A DNA stretch of 64,000 nucleotides from Posidonia oceanica (taxonomy: Eukaryota > Streptophyta > Magnoliopsida > Alismatales > Posidoniaceae), in NCBI GenBank assembly GCA_037176725.1, contig JAZBRS010000029.1, forward strand, positions 43,286,001 through 43,350,000. The letters are read 5' to 3'. The notes beneath the pieces were generated by a model. That model saw only the letters and a program-made list of their open reading frames with translations, was not told where the DNA came from and ran no database searches. This document shows, piece by piece, positions 33,909-43,887 of this stretch (positions are counted from its first letter, which is position 1; every line of letters begins with the position of its first letter). The position numbers and the translations under genes were made by a program.

Positions 33909-34180
33909 CGGGCTGGCAACCCTAACTGCTCGGCGATAGGTCCGTTAACCTATCATCCTCGGGCTGGCACCCCTAACTGCTCGGCGATGGGTTCGTCAAC
34001 CTATCATCCATCCGCCTGTTCATCCACCCTTGCATTCTGGTGCCAGGGGCGCTTCGGCTGTCCCCTGGTATCATTCTGATACCAGGGGCTTCTTTTTCGG
34101 CTGCCCTATGGTATCGTCCCCTCATCATCATTCGGGCTGGCACCCCTAACTGCCCGGCGATAGGTTCGTCAACCTATCAT
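33909..34180 (+). repeat. Scattered hairpin units and a CCCCTGGTATC hairpin in B1
   Basis: Repeat units of 48-51 bp at 33909, 33960 and 34133, with GATAGGT / ACCTATC arms (GATGGGT in one, giving a G-U pair). Between them, 34062-34088 is a perfect 11-bp stem CCCCTGGTATC / GATACCAGGGG with a 5-nt loop. A second copy at 34231-34257 has one G-U pair. B2 has the same set at 59324-59672. Confidence 0.8.
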
Positions 34181-34379
34181 CCATTCATCTATCCATCATC
34201 GCATTTCGGTGCCAGGAGCACTTCGGCTGTCCTCTGGTATCATCCTGATACCAGGGGCATCTTGTTTGCTGCCCCTCGATATCCCATTTCCATCCTCGTT
34301 TGGGCTGACATCCCCAACTGTCGCGGGAGCATCTCTGGGCCTCTGGCTGGCTCGGTATCCCGCCCCCTTTCCACCCTCA

Positions 34380-35212
34380 CTCGGGCTGATAGCCCTAAAA
34401 TATCCGGCGATGAGTCCGTTAACTTCTCATTCGGGCTGATAGCCCTAACTATCCGGCGATGAGTCCGTTAACTCCTCAGTCGGGCTGATAGCCCTAACTA
34501 TCCGGTGATGAGTCCGTTAACTCCTCATTCGGGCTGATAGCCCTAACTATCCGGTGATGAGTCCGTTAACTCCTCATTCGGGCTGATAGCCCTAACTATC
34601 CGGTGATGAGTCCGTTAACTCCTCATTCGGGCTGATAGCCCTAACTATCTGGCGACGAGTCCGTTAACTCCTCATTCGGGCTGATAGCCCTAACTATCCG
34701 GCGACGAGTCCGTTAACTCCTCATTCGGGCTGATAGCCCTAACTATCCGGCGACGAGTCCGTTAACTCCTCATTCGGGCTGATAGCCCTAACTATCCGGC
34801 GATGAGTCCGTTAACTCCTCATTCGGGCTGATAGCCCTAACTGTCCGGTGATGAGTCCGTTAACTCCTCATTCAGGCTGATAGCCCTAACTGTCCGGTGA
34901 TGAGTCCGTTAACTCCTCATTTGGGCTGATAGCCCTAACTATCTGGTGATGAGTCCGTTAACTCCTCATTCGGGCTGATAGCCCTAACTATCCGACGATG
35001 AGTCCGTCAACTCTTCAGCAGGCTGATAGCCCTAACTATCCGGTGATGAGTTCGTTAACTCCTCATTCGGGCTGATAGCCCTAACTATCCGGCGATGAGT
35101 CCGTTAACTCCTCATCTGGGCCGATACCCCCTAACTATCCGGTGATGAGTCCGTCAACTCTTCAGCGGGCTGATAGCCCTAACTATCTGGCGATAAGTCC
35201 GTTAACTTATCA
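34380..35212 (+). repeat. 17-copy, 49-bp tandem array in B1
   Basis: Head-to-tail units of CGGGCTGATAGCCCTAACTA + TCCGGCGATGAGTCCGTTAA + CTCCTCATT with few substitutions; two units are 46-47 bp (variants ending CTCTTCAG). Each unit has a GGGCT-gat-AGCCC hairpin and a second pairing GATGAGT / ACTCCTC; the last unit has GATAAGT / ACTTATC, which pairs perfectly. There are no unique spacers between units. Tandem repeats before the 3' LTR are a known trait of Tat-lineage elements. Confidence 0.95.
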
Positions 35213-35947
35213 CCCCTTTCGTCGTAGTTTAATAGCATTCTGTTGCATATCATGGCATATCATCAGCATTCGCATTGCATGACATCATATAGCTTCATTG
35301 TGTTCTCTGTAGAGTCAGTCCTAGTATTGCATTCCGTCATTGCACGGGCATGGCGTGCTTGGGATCGTTTTCCCGGTTCCATATGCCCGGCGCTCCGCTG
35401 TTTATACCCTGCATTCCACTGCATAACATTGCATAACATTGCACCCTTATTGCGCTGCTGCTCCTCTGTGGTCCTTACACCAACTTCCGCACTTCGCCTT
35501 CCCGGGCCTGCGCCCGCCACCGCATGCACATCCACAGCATATTTACTTCTCAGCACTTTACTTTCCAGCATCTTTACTTTCCAGCATCTTTACTTTTCAG
35601 CCTTTTACTTTCAGCACTTGCATCGCCTATGCCTACAGCAGAAGCTTGGCAAACGGCACCCCCGCGTTAGAGCTGCACACCGCTCAGCGCACCCCCTCGC
35701 CCGACTCTCCCGAAGTATTGTCTGGCGATCTTGCATTGCATTTTCCACCCTCCCGCGTGCATGCACCATCTCGCTTTCCCCTAGAGGAGTACAGCGCAGT
35801 AAGCTTTAGCATAAGCATACCATTTGCATACACTTAGCATCATCCATCTGCACCCTGCATCTTGCATTGCGGCAACGGGCTACGATCTTCGGTGCATCCG
35901 CCGAATAAGTAGCTCACGCCCATAGCAAATCGTTGCTCCCGCCGGTC
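35213..35947 (+). other. Non-coding tail of B1 before the PPT
   Basis: No credible gene. It contains a TTTACTTTCCAGCATC direct repeat (about 35565-35600) and GCAT-rich sequence. It is conserved with B2 (60531-61263). Confidence 0.55.
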
Positions 35948-36031
35948 AGATGGGGTGTCTTGTCAACCCTGAGCAGCGGCCTCGCTCCGCTTGACCTTGC
36001 TCAGGGAGGGGCATCTGTTGACACCCCATCT
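35948..36031 (+). promoter_or_regulatory. Polypurine tract and 3' LTR start inside a stacked hairpin (B1)
   Basis: AGGGAGGGG (36003-36011) is the polypurine tract that primes plus-strand DNA, four bases (CATC) before the LTR start at 36016. Around it, AGATGGGGTGTC (35948-35959) plus AAC pair with GTTGACACCCCATCT (36017-36031) with a 5-nt bulge; inside, CCCTGAGCA (35967-35975) pairs with TGCTCAGGG (35998-36006), and AGCGG with CCGCT. Confidence 0.75.
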
Positions 36032-37713
36032 TGGCAGGCTTGGACCATTTGGAGCCCTCCTAGTGATTGCTGGACTCAAACCTAAACCAAAACCAAACCC
36101 TAACCCTCTTCTTTACCCTTCAAAACCAAGCAAACTTGACCTAAGCCTTTACCCCTCTTCCCAAGCTCAAAACCTGACCAAAATCCATAGGAAAACCCAC
36201 CAATACCCACTTAGCAAACCTGCCCGAACACTTAGAAAATCTCAAACCTAGACCATTCCCAAAAACCCTAGAAAACCTAGGTGAAACTACCCTTTTTCTA
36301 CACCTTGAAACCCCTCTAAAACCTTCTTAGAATCAAACCAAAACCTCAGACCCAGCGCCTCAAACCCTAGACTACCCACTCACCAACTTTCATCCCAATC
36401 CAAGACCTCTAAGCCTCTCATTTGCCCTAATTATCCTTTTCTCTCTTCGGGATTATCATTTTCTCTCTCCTCTCTCTCTCCTGATTATCATCTCTCTTTT
36501 CATCCCCTTCTTGCCCTTTTTCCGGCCGGACTGTGGGCCCCCTTTGTGCTTCTATCCCTTCTCTATCTTATGCCTATTTATACTTTATTTTTAACATTTT
36601 CCCTGAATTTAAAAAACCATTTCCCTCAAACTCATCTCTTTCCTTTTTATTTCTCCCTTTTTCTCTTTTCTTCCTCCTTCTCCTTTCCTTTTCTCTCTTT
36701 TACAAAAATCCACAAAAACCCCTAAAATCTGTGAAACTCCAAAACATAAAAGCAACAAACCAGAACTCTAAAAAAAACAATTAAAAAACATTAAACAAGC
36801 AATTGAAAAACTTAAACTTAACTAAATCAAGCCAAAAAGAAAATCAAGCATGCAAACTAAAAAAGGGCAAAACAAATCAAAAGAAAATGCTGAAAAATCA
36901 AGGAAAAAACTAAAATAAAATCAAAACCCACCAAAAGTGAAAACCCTACTCAAAGAATTAAAAAACAAACCCTAAAAAGAAGTAAAACAATTAAAGGCAC
37001 TAAGACAAACAATTAATGAAGAAAAAAGACTTAACCTAACAAACATAAGAAAAACAATTTAAAAAAAAAACTTAACTAAAAAGAAAATGAAGAACACATT
37101 AAAAAGACTTAAAAAACACCTAATCAGACAAGAGAAACCTAACTAAAAACATCAAGAAAAATCAACAAATAAAAATCAAAAACCTAATTCAAAAGACTTA
37201 AGAAAGAAAAAACCTAAAAGACTAAAACTAAGAAACCCAAAACCCACTCTAATTAACCAAAAAACAAATCTTAAAAATCCTAATTAACATCCTAAGTACT
37301 TAACAAGAAAAACACAATTAAAAAACAATTTAAAAAGATTTAGCAAACACTTAATCAAAATGGAAAATGAATTAAAAACAAAAGAGAACCCTAAAACCCT
37401 AGTCAAGCCCAAAACCCATTTAAACCACACTAATTAACCAAAAGAAGTCATTAAAAAATCTGATTAAGATCCTAATTCACAGCACAAACAACCTAATATT
37501 TCTACTTATTTTTAATTTATTTTTTCCTATTTTATTTCTCTTCTTTTCCCTCTCTTTCTTTCTTCCTTCTCATTTTTATTTCTTTTTTTCTTACTGGGCT
37601 CGTCAGCCCGCTTCTCCCTTTCTTCCTTATTTCTTTTCTTTTTCTTTTTGGCCCACAGTCCGGCCTCCTTCCTCCTTCTTCTTCCTCAACCTTCTGCATT
37701 TTTTTTCTCTCCA

Positions 37714-37718
37714 CCAGA
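37714..37718 (+). repeat. Target-site duplication CCAGA, left copy (S)
   Basis: CCAGA before S; the right copy is 43666-43670. The empty site is a single CCAGA at 18141-18145 in LTR1. Confidence 0.95.
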
Positions 37719-40700
37719 TGTTGACACCCCATCTTGGCAAGCTTGGACCACTTGGAGCCCTCCTAGTGATTGCTGGACTCAAACCCAAACCAAACCAAAC
37801 CCTAACCCTCCTCTTTACCCTTCAAAACCAAGCAAACTTGACCTAAGCCTTTACCCCTCTTTCCAAACTCAAAACCTAACCAAAATCTATAGGAAAACCC
37901 ACCACCATCCACTTAACAAGCCTACCCAAGAACCTAGAAATTTCCAAACCTAGACCATTCCCAAAAACCCTAGAAAACCTAGGTAAAACTCCCCTTTTTC
38001 TACACCTTAAAACCCCTCCAAAACCTCCTTGGAATCAAACCAAAACCTCAGAACCAACACCTCAAACCCTAGACTGCCCACTCACCAATTTTCATCCCAT
38101 TCCAAGACCTTTAAGACCTCCATTCACCCAAATTATCCTTTTCTCTCTCCGGGATTATCATTTTCTCTCTCCTCTCTCTCTCCTGGTTATCATCTCTCTT
38201 TTCATCCCCTTCTAACCCTTTCTCTGGTTTGGCTGTGGGCCCCCTCTGTGCTTCTGTCCCTTCTCTACCTTATTCCTATTTTTACTTTATTTTTAACATT
38301 TTCCCTAAATTTTAAAAAATCATTTTCCTCCAACCTATCTCTTTTCCTTTTATCTCCCTCTTTTTTCCATTTCTTTCCTCCTTCTCTTTTCCTTTTCTCT
38401 CTTTTGCAAAAATCCATAAAAACCCCTAAAAATCTGTAAAATCCAAAAACATAAAAGAAACAAATCAGAACCCTAAGAAAAACAATGAAAAAACATTGAA
38501 CAAGCAATTAAAAAACCTAAACTTAACTAAATCAAGCTAAAAGGAAAACCAAGCATGTAAGCTAAAAAATGCAAAACAAATCAAAAGAAAACACTGAAAA
38601 ATCCAGAAAAAAAATAAAATGAAATCAGAACCCACCAAAAGTAAAAACCCCATCAGAAGAATTAAAAAACAAACCCTAAAAAGAAGAATTAAAAATCAAA
38701 CACTAAAACAAGTAATTAAAGAAGCAAAAGACTTAACCTAATAAACATAAGAAGAACAACATAAAAACTTAATTAAAAAAAGGAAAAGAAAAACACATTT
38801 GAAAGACTTAAAAACACCCCATCAAACCAGAAAAATCTAACTAAAAACTTCAAGAAAAATCAACAAATAAAGATCAAAGCACAGCTTAAAAGACTTAAAA
38901 AAGGAAAATCCTAAAAGACTAAAACTAAAAGGCCCAAAACCCATCCTAATTAATATAAAAATAAATCTTAAAAATCCTAATTAACATCCTGAGTACTCAA
39001 CAAGAAAAACAAAATTAACGAAACAATTTAAAAGATTTAACAAACACTTAATCAAATGGAAAACAAATTAAGAGCAAAACAAAACCCTAAAACCCTAATC
39101 AAACCCAAAACACACTAATTAACCCCAAAACGGTCATTAAAAATCAAATTAAAATCATAATTCACAACACAACCTTTCTAGTATTTTTGCTTATTTTTAA
39201 TCTATTTTTCCTAATTTTATTTCCTTTCTTTTCCCTCTTTTTCTTTCTTTCTTCTCATTTTTCTTTTCTTCTTTTTCCTTGCTGGGCCCAATTCAGCCCG
39301 TCTCTCCCTTTCTTCTTCATTTCTTTTTCTTTTTTCTTTCGGCCCGCAGCCCAGCCCGTGGTTCTCCACCCTTCTTCTTCCTCAACCTTCTGCTTTTTTT
39401 TCCTCAGCTTTTCCTCCCGCGGCCAGCTACAGCCCTCCCTCCACCATTTAAATTTCAAGCCTCCATCTTATCATCCACAGCAGCTCGCCGCTCTCTCCCA
39501 TCTCAGCACCAATTCCGGGAGGCATTCAATGCCCGTCGTCTCGCCGACACCCATCTCCTCAGCTGCAGTGCGTCGCCGTTGAATTCAAAATCCCAGCACG
39601 TGCACCAGCAGCTTTCCTCCTGATATAAGCCTCCAGTCATCCCTTCCTTCGGGCGGCCCTTTTTGATCATCCAGAGGGTGAGAGAAGCAGAGCCCATCAG
39701 TTAGCAATCAGCAACCTAAGAGAAAAACCAGAATTTCAGTAGCTTTCTCCACCTGAACGACCTCCTCTTTCTTCCTCTGTATCCTCCAATTCCCAAGGAG
39801 AAGAGCCCGAGAGAGAGAGCCTGAGAGTGTGCTTTGGCATCCCGGAGAGAGATCGCAATTCCAGGGCCTTTCCCCATCAGAACCTTCTCCAATTCCTTCC
39901 TCCATCTTCAGCAGATCCTTCTCCTCTTTTGCCAGTAACCCAAACCCCGTCCAAGCCCCAATTTCTCTCCCATTTGATCCCCCAAGCTCACCCAGTAACC
40001 CTGCATCCTTCCTTCACCACTTCACGGCCATTCCACCCCTGAAACCATCCCAAATCACCCTCAGATCACTTGAAACTCCAACTATAAACCCAACACAACC
40101 CACTCCAGAATTCCCTTCACTCCAGTCCACTGATTCCTCCCAAACCCCACCTAAAGATTCACCAGACCATTACCTTCCCAGAGCGCCTGACATCAGACCC
40201 GGCCATCCACCATAGACCGAGAATTCCACAACAAACACCTGTCTTCTCCACTGACCAGAAAATCAACCGAGCTCCGAACCTTCTCCACACTCTCCGGAAA
40301 TCCCATCCAGCAATCCAGAACCGCTCCCCGGACCTCCAGCAACCTCCCGGAGGGTCCCATCCAACCAGACGAGCAGCAGACACTCCCCCCGACCCCCGGC
40401 TGTTTTTCTGAACCCACAGAGTGCCGGATTTCTCTCCGAGCTCTGAAGCTTCCATCCAACCGACCGGGAAGCACCGGAAGATCGCCTTGAAGCAGCTCCA
40501 GCCCTCACGAACAGCCGGCGACGCCCGCAGCGACCGGACGACCCCACCGGCCACCTCCGGAACTGCTGAGGTCGGGAGGACACCTCAGACGCGGAATCAG
40601 GTAAAATGTTCTTCCCTTAGTCTTCTTTTCTTCCCGCGATGCTTCTCCACCCTTTAGGATAGCGTTTCCAGTCCTCCTGCTCCGTCGCCGTTCGCCGTTC

Positions 40701-43665
40701 GCCGCTCCGGTAGTCTTCTCCGGCACAGTTCTCCGGCCTTCACGGCGCTCCGGCCAGCGGAACGTCGCCCCGGTGACTCCCTCAGCTCCGCACGGACGCC
40801 AGGAGGCTCCTCCGGTCTTCGAAACGCAGCTCCGCTGCGTCGAATGGCCGGACCAAGCCTCTGAGTCTCTGCAGAACTCCGGCGAGCGCTCCGGCGCGAT
40901 CCAGGCCACGTCGTCCTCCGCTGATCGCCGCCCTGTCTCCGCCAGCTCCAGGAGCACCTCCCCCGCCGTCCAGCGCCTCCTCAGCAGCCCTGTGCCGGCG
41001 GTCGCGGGCACTGGCAGCCTGCTGCTACAGTGCCCACGGCCGTCGGCCGTTTATTATTTAGTTATTTTTCTGTTAATATAGTTTGCTAGTAAATATAGCA
41101 TGTTTAGCTTAAGTTTTCTTATTTTTGCATTCTGGTCCTTCTGTCATTTAATTTGCTTAGTATTTAATTCAAAACCATGCTAAATTGCACTAAGTATTCC
41201 TGTTTTTCTGCATTTTCAAGTTAGTCCATTTACTGTGCATTCCAGTTATAATTTTTTATGTTTTAGCCCCTCTGTTTTTAATTTTTGCATCCTAGTCCTG
41301 CAGTAGCTTATTTAATTTAAATGCATGAACTTTGTCTTATTATATTGCATTCCGAGCCCCTGTTTTTTCTCATTTTTGCACTTTCATCCTCTGTACTGTA
41401 GTAACTTAGTTTTTTTTTTATTTTTGCTAGTTGCATTGCATTTTCTTCCCTCTGTTTTCTGATTTTTGCATGTAGGTCCATTTTAAATGTGCAGTAACTG
41501 TTTTCCATGCATTTTGGCTTATTGCATTGCATTTTCAACCCTGCATATTGTGAAAATTGCACATCAGTCCTGTCTTCTGATTTCAGAGCATGTTTACCAT
41601 ATAAAATTGCATATTTGACCCCTGCATGATTCAAAAATCAATCATAGGTCCTTGCATCCTTTAAAAACCATGTAAAAAGACTGTTTTGCCCCTAAAGTTG
41701 CATCTTAGCTCCTATGCTTACAAAATTGCATGTAGACCCTCCACTTGCATCCCCGGACTCCCCAGAACCGTGTTTTCTGGAAAATTTGCACTTTAGACCC
41801 TAGTTTTTTCCAAAATTGCATTCTGATTTCCATTTGTTTTCAAAACTTCTTCTGATGCATACCCTCTTTTCAAAATAGCTTTCTGAACCCAATCTTTTGC
41901 AAAATGACCCTCTGCCCTCTCCTATTTTCAAAACCCTCCTCTGTGGACCCCATCCTTTGTGAAAACTTACATTTAGCCCCTTTTCTTTTTCAAAAATGCT
42001 TTTGAACTCCTGTCTTTTCCAAGTTTTTCCCCTTGTCTCTTCTTGCTTATGCATGCATCCTGCATTCAGTTAGCCTTGCATTTTAGCATCCTTTTGCACA
42101 CACTAAGCACCTTTAGCTCCCCTTCACTTGGGAGGACCTTTTGCACACCCCTAGGACCTCCTGAACACATAGATCTGTTCTTCTCCCCTGTTCTGGCCCT
42201 CCTGCCTTGAAGCTGCGATATCTTCCAATCCGGCCGTTGGATCTTCTCAAGCAAACTGCCCAGGCGACCGCAGCGAAGCGTCCTTCAGCATGGACCAAGC
42301 AGATCTCAGATCAGGCTCCCGGATTTCCAAGTATGTCCTCCTGAACCCCTGCATTGCATTCATTTGCATGCCATTTGCATTCTTTGCCTTGTTTTCGCTT
42401 TCTGTCTCTTTGAGCATGTAGAATAGGGCCTCCTCTTCTTGTCTATCAACTCAGACCCCCGTTTCGCGTACTCTTGGGTGTTTTGTGTTGCGTTTTCCCT
42501 GGATTCATCACTTAATGCGACTTTCTTCCCCCCTTTCCACGATCCGATCGCATCGCGAGCTTTGGGCAGCGTGCAAGACAGATCATGGAACGGCTTAGTG
42601 GGAAACGGTCACAAAGGAGTGGTAATCCCTCCGTTTGCTCACTCTCCCCTTTGTAGGTCTTCATATCTACTCTGTGTGGTCCTAAACGACGTCTGTTCTT
42701 ACACACACGTTGTTTGCTTCTCATTGGTCTCTTCTAATCTTTTCTTTGCATTTGCATTCGCACGGCTTTTTCCGAGGTTTTATCTCGCTGCTTTTGGCAC
42801 CGTCTTGCGTGCCAGCTCTCGTTTTGGCACCGTTTTGCGTGCCTGCTTTGTCTTTCGCGCCGTTTTACGTGCTCGCCCTGTTTTTGGCACAGTTTTGCCT
42901 GCCCGTCATCGTCTTTTGCACCGATTCACGTGCCGCCTTGCTTTCTCGCCCGTTTTGCGTGCCGATCTTGTCTTTTTGCACCGTTTTGCGCGCTTTCTTG
43001 TTTTTCGCCTCGTTTTGCGTGTTTTACGCCGTTTTCTCTTGCATGTCCAACGCATTGCATGGTTTTGCCGTTGTTTTGCTTTGTCGCTTGCATTTGCATA
43101 TAGGGCTGTGATGCTTACTGCCTGGAGTTCTCACGAGCTAGGTTTCGCCCGGTTCGGAGCACAGACAGCGTAGCTGAGCACTTAGACAGCACGTTTACTT
43201 CCTTGCTTTGCATCTCTCCACTTAGAGCACACCTTGAGCATTCATTTAGGCATTTATAGGCACATAGGCATTCAATCCTGCATTTTCCTGCGTATGCGAG
43301 CGTAAGCCTAGAAAGACCGATTCTCGGGCGTGTCGGGGGTGCCTAACACCTTCCCCGCACGTAACAGGAGTCCTTGCCCAGTCTTTTGGCCCGCAATGAC
43401 CATATTGCCCTTATCCTAGGCTAGAGTCATTTCATTTGCATTTGTTTCCTTTGCATTGCTTTGCTTTGCATTTCTTGCTTGGTTTTGCGTGTTAATTCAC
43501 GCATTTCCCCCGGTTTTCCTTGTCTCCCGTTAATAGACATGGTGGCGACTCTGATTTGTCTTATCTTTCTCTTTTCTCCTCGATTTTAAGTGTTTTCGAG
43601 TTGAGCCTCTTCCTCGGATCCAATCGCCGCTAATAGCGAGCCTGATTCCGATCGGGATTGCTACA
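37719..43665 (+). mobile_element. Solo LTR S, forward orientation, inside LTR2
   Basis: A complete LTR of 5947 bp from TGTTGACACCCC to GATTGCTACA at 43665, with CCAGA on both sides and no internal region, so a solo LTR. It has the full block order of the family and is of the same subfamily as R1/R2 but diverged from the host LTR, clearest in the 39400-41050 segment. It contains a GCATC site without insertion near 43209. Another copy at the same host position begins at 63037 in LTR3. Confidence 0.96.
39622..39629 (+). promoter_or_regulatory. TATA box of solo LTR S
   Basis: GATATAAG in the same block position as in the other LTRs; promoter function inferred from position and conservation. Confidence 0.5.
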
Positions 43666-43670
43666 CCAGA
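43666..43670 (+). repeat. Target-site duplication CCAGA, right copy (S)
   Basis: Repeats 37714-37718; the host LTR resumes with ATTCTCCTGCGAGC as in LTR1 from 18146. Confidence 0.95.
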
Positions 43671-43880
43671 ATTCTCCTGCGAGCAGCTGCTACAGCCCTC
43701 CCTCCATTGTTTGAATTTGAGCTTCCATCTTTTCAACCTACAGCAGCTCGCCGCCTCTCTTCTATCTCTGCACCAATTCCGGAGGCTTTCAATGCCGGTC
43801 GCCTCGCCATCTCTTGTCTGCTGCAGTGGCCGCCGGTGGAATTCAAAAATCAGCAGCGCGCCAGCAGCCGGTCTCCCCCC

Positions 43881-43887
43881 ATATAAG
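43881..43887 (+). promoter_or_regulatory. TATA box of LTR2
   Basis: ATATAAG after a C-run, identical in setting to 18356-18362 in LTR1. Confidence 0.5.

Noticed and set aside
33638..33925. Possible small protein in the B 3' region
   Set aside because: The frame is not equally kept in B2, shows no recognisable domain and overlaps the repeat units at its end.
34380..35212. CRISPR-like array
   Set aside because: Units adjoin head to tail with no unique spacers, the setting is a eukaryotic retroelement, and no cas genes are present.
34480..35212. Hammerhead ribozyme cores (TGATGAGTCC in many units)
   Set aside because: The matching base before TGATGA is G and not C, the second conserved box (GAAA) is missing after the stem, and many units have CGATGAG or CGACGAG. 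The resemblance is partial only.
39829..40215. Pro/Ser-rich open frames in the G+C-rich part of the LTRs, both strands
   Set aside because: Present in several overlapping frames, interrupted differently between copies, with no known domain; they follow base composition.
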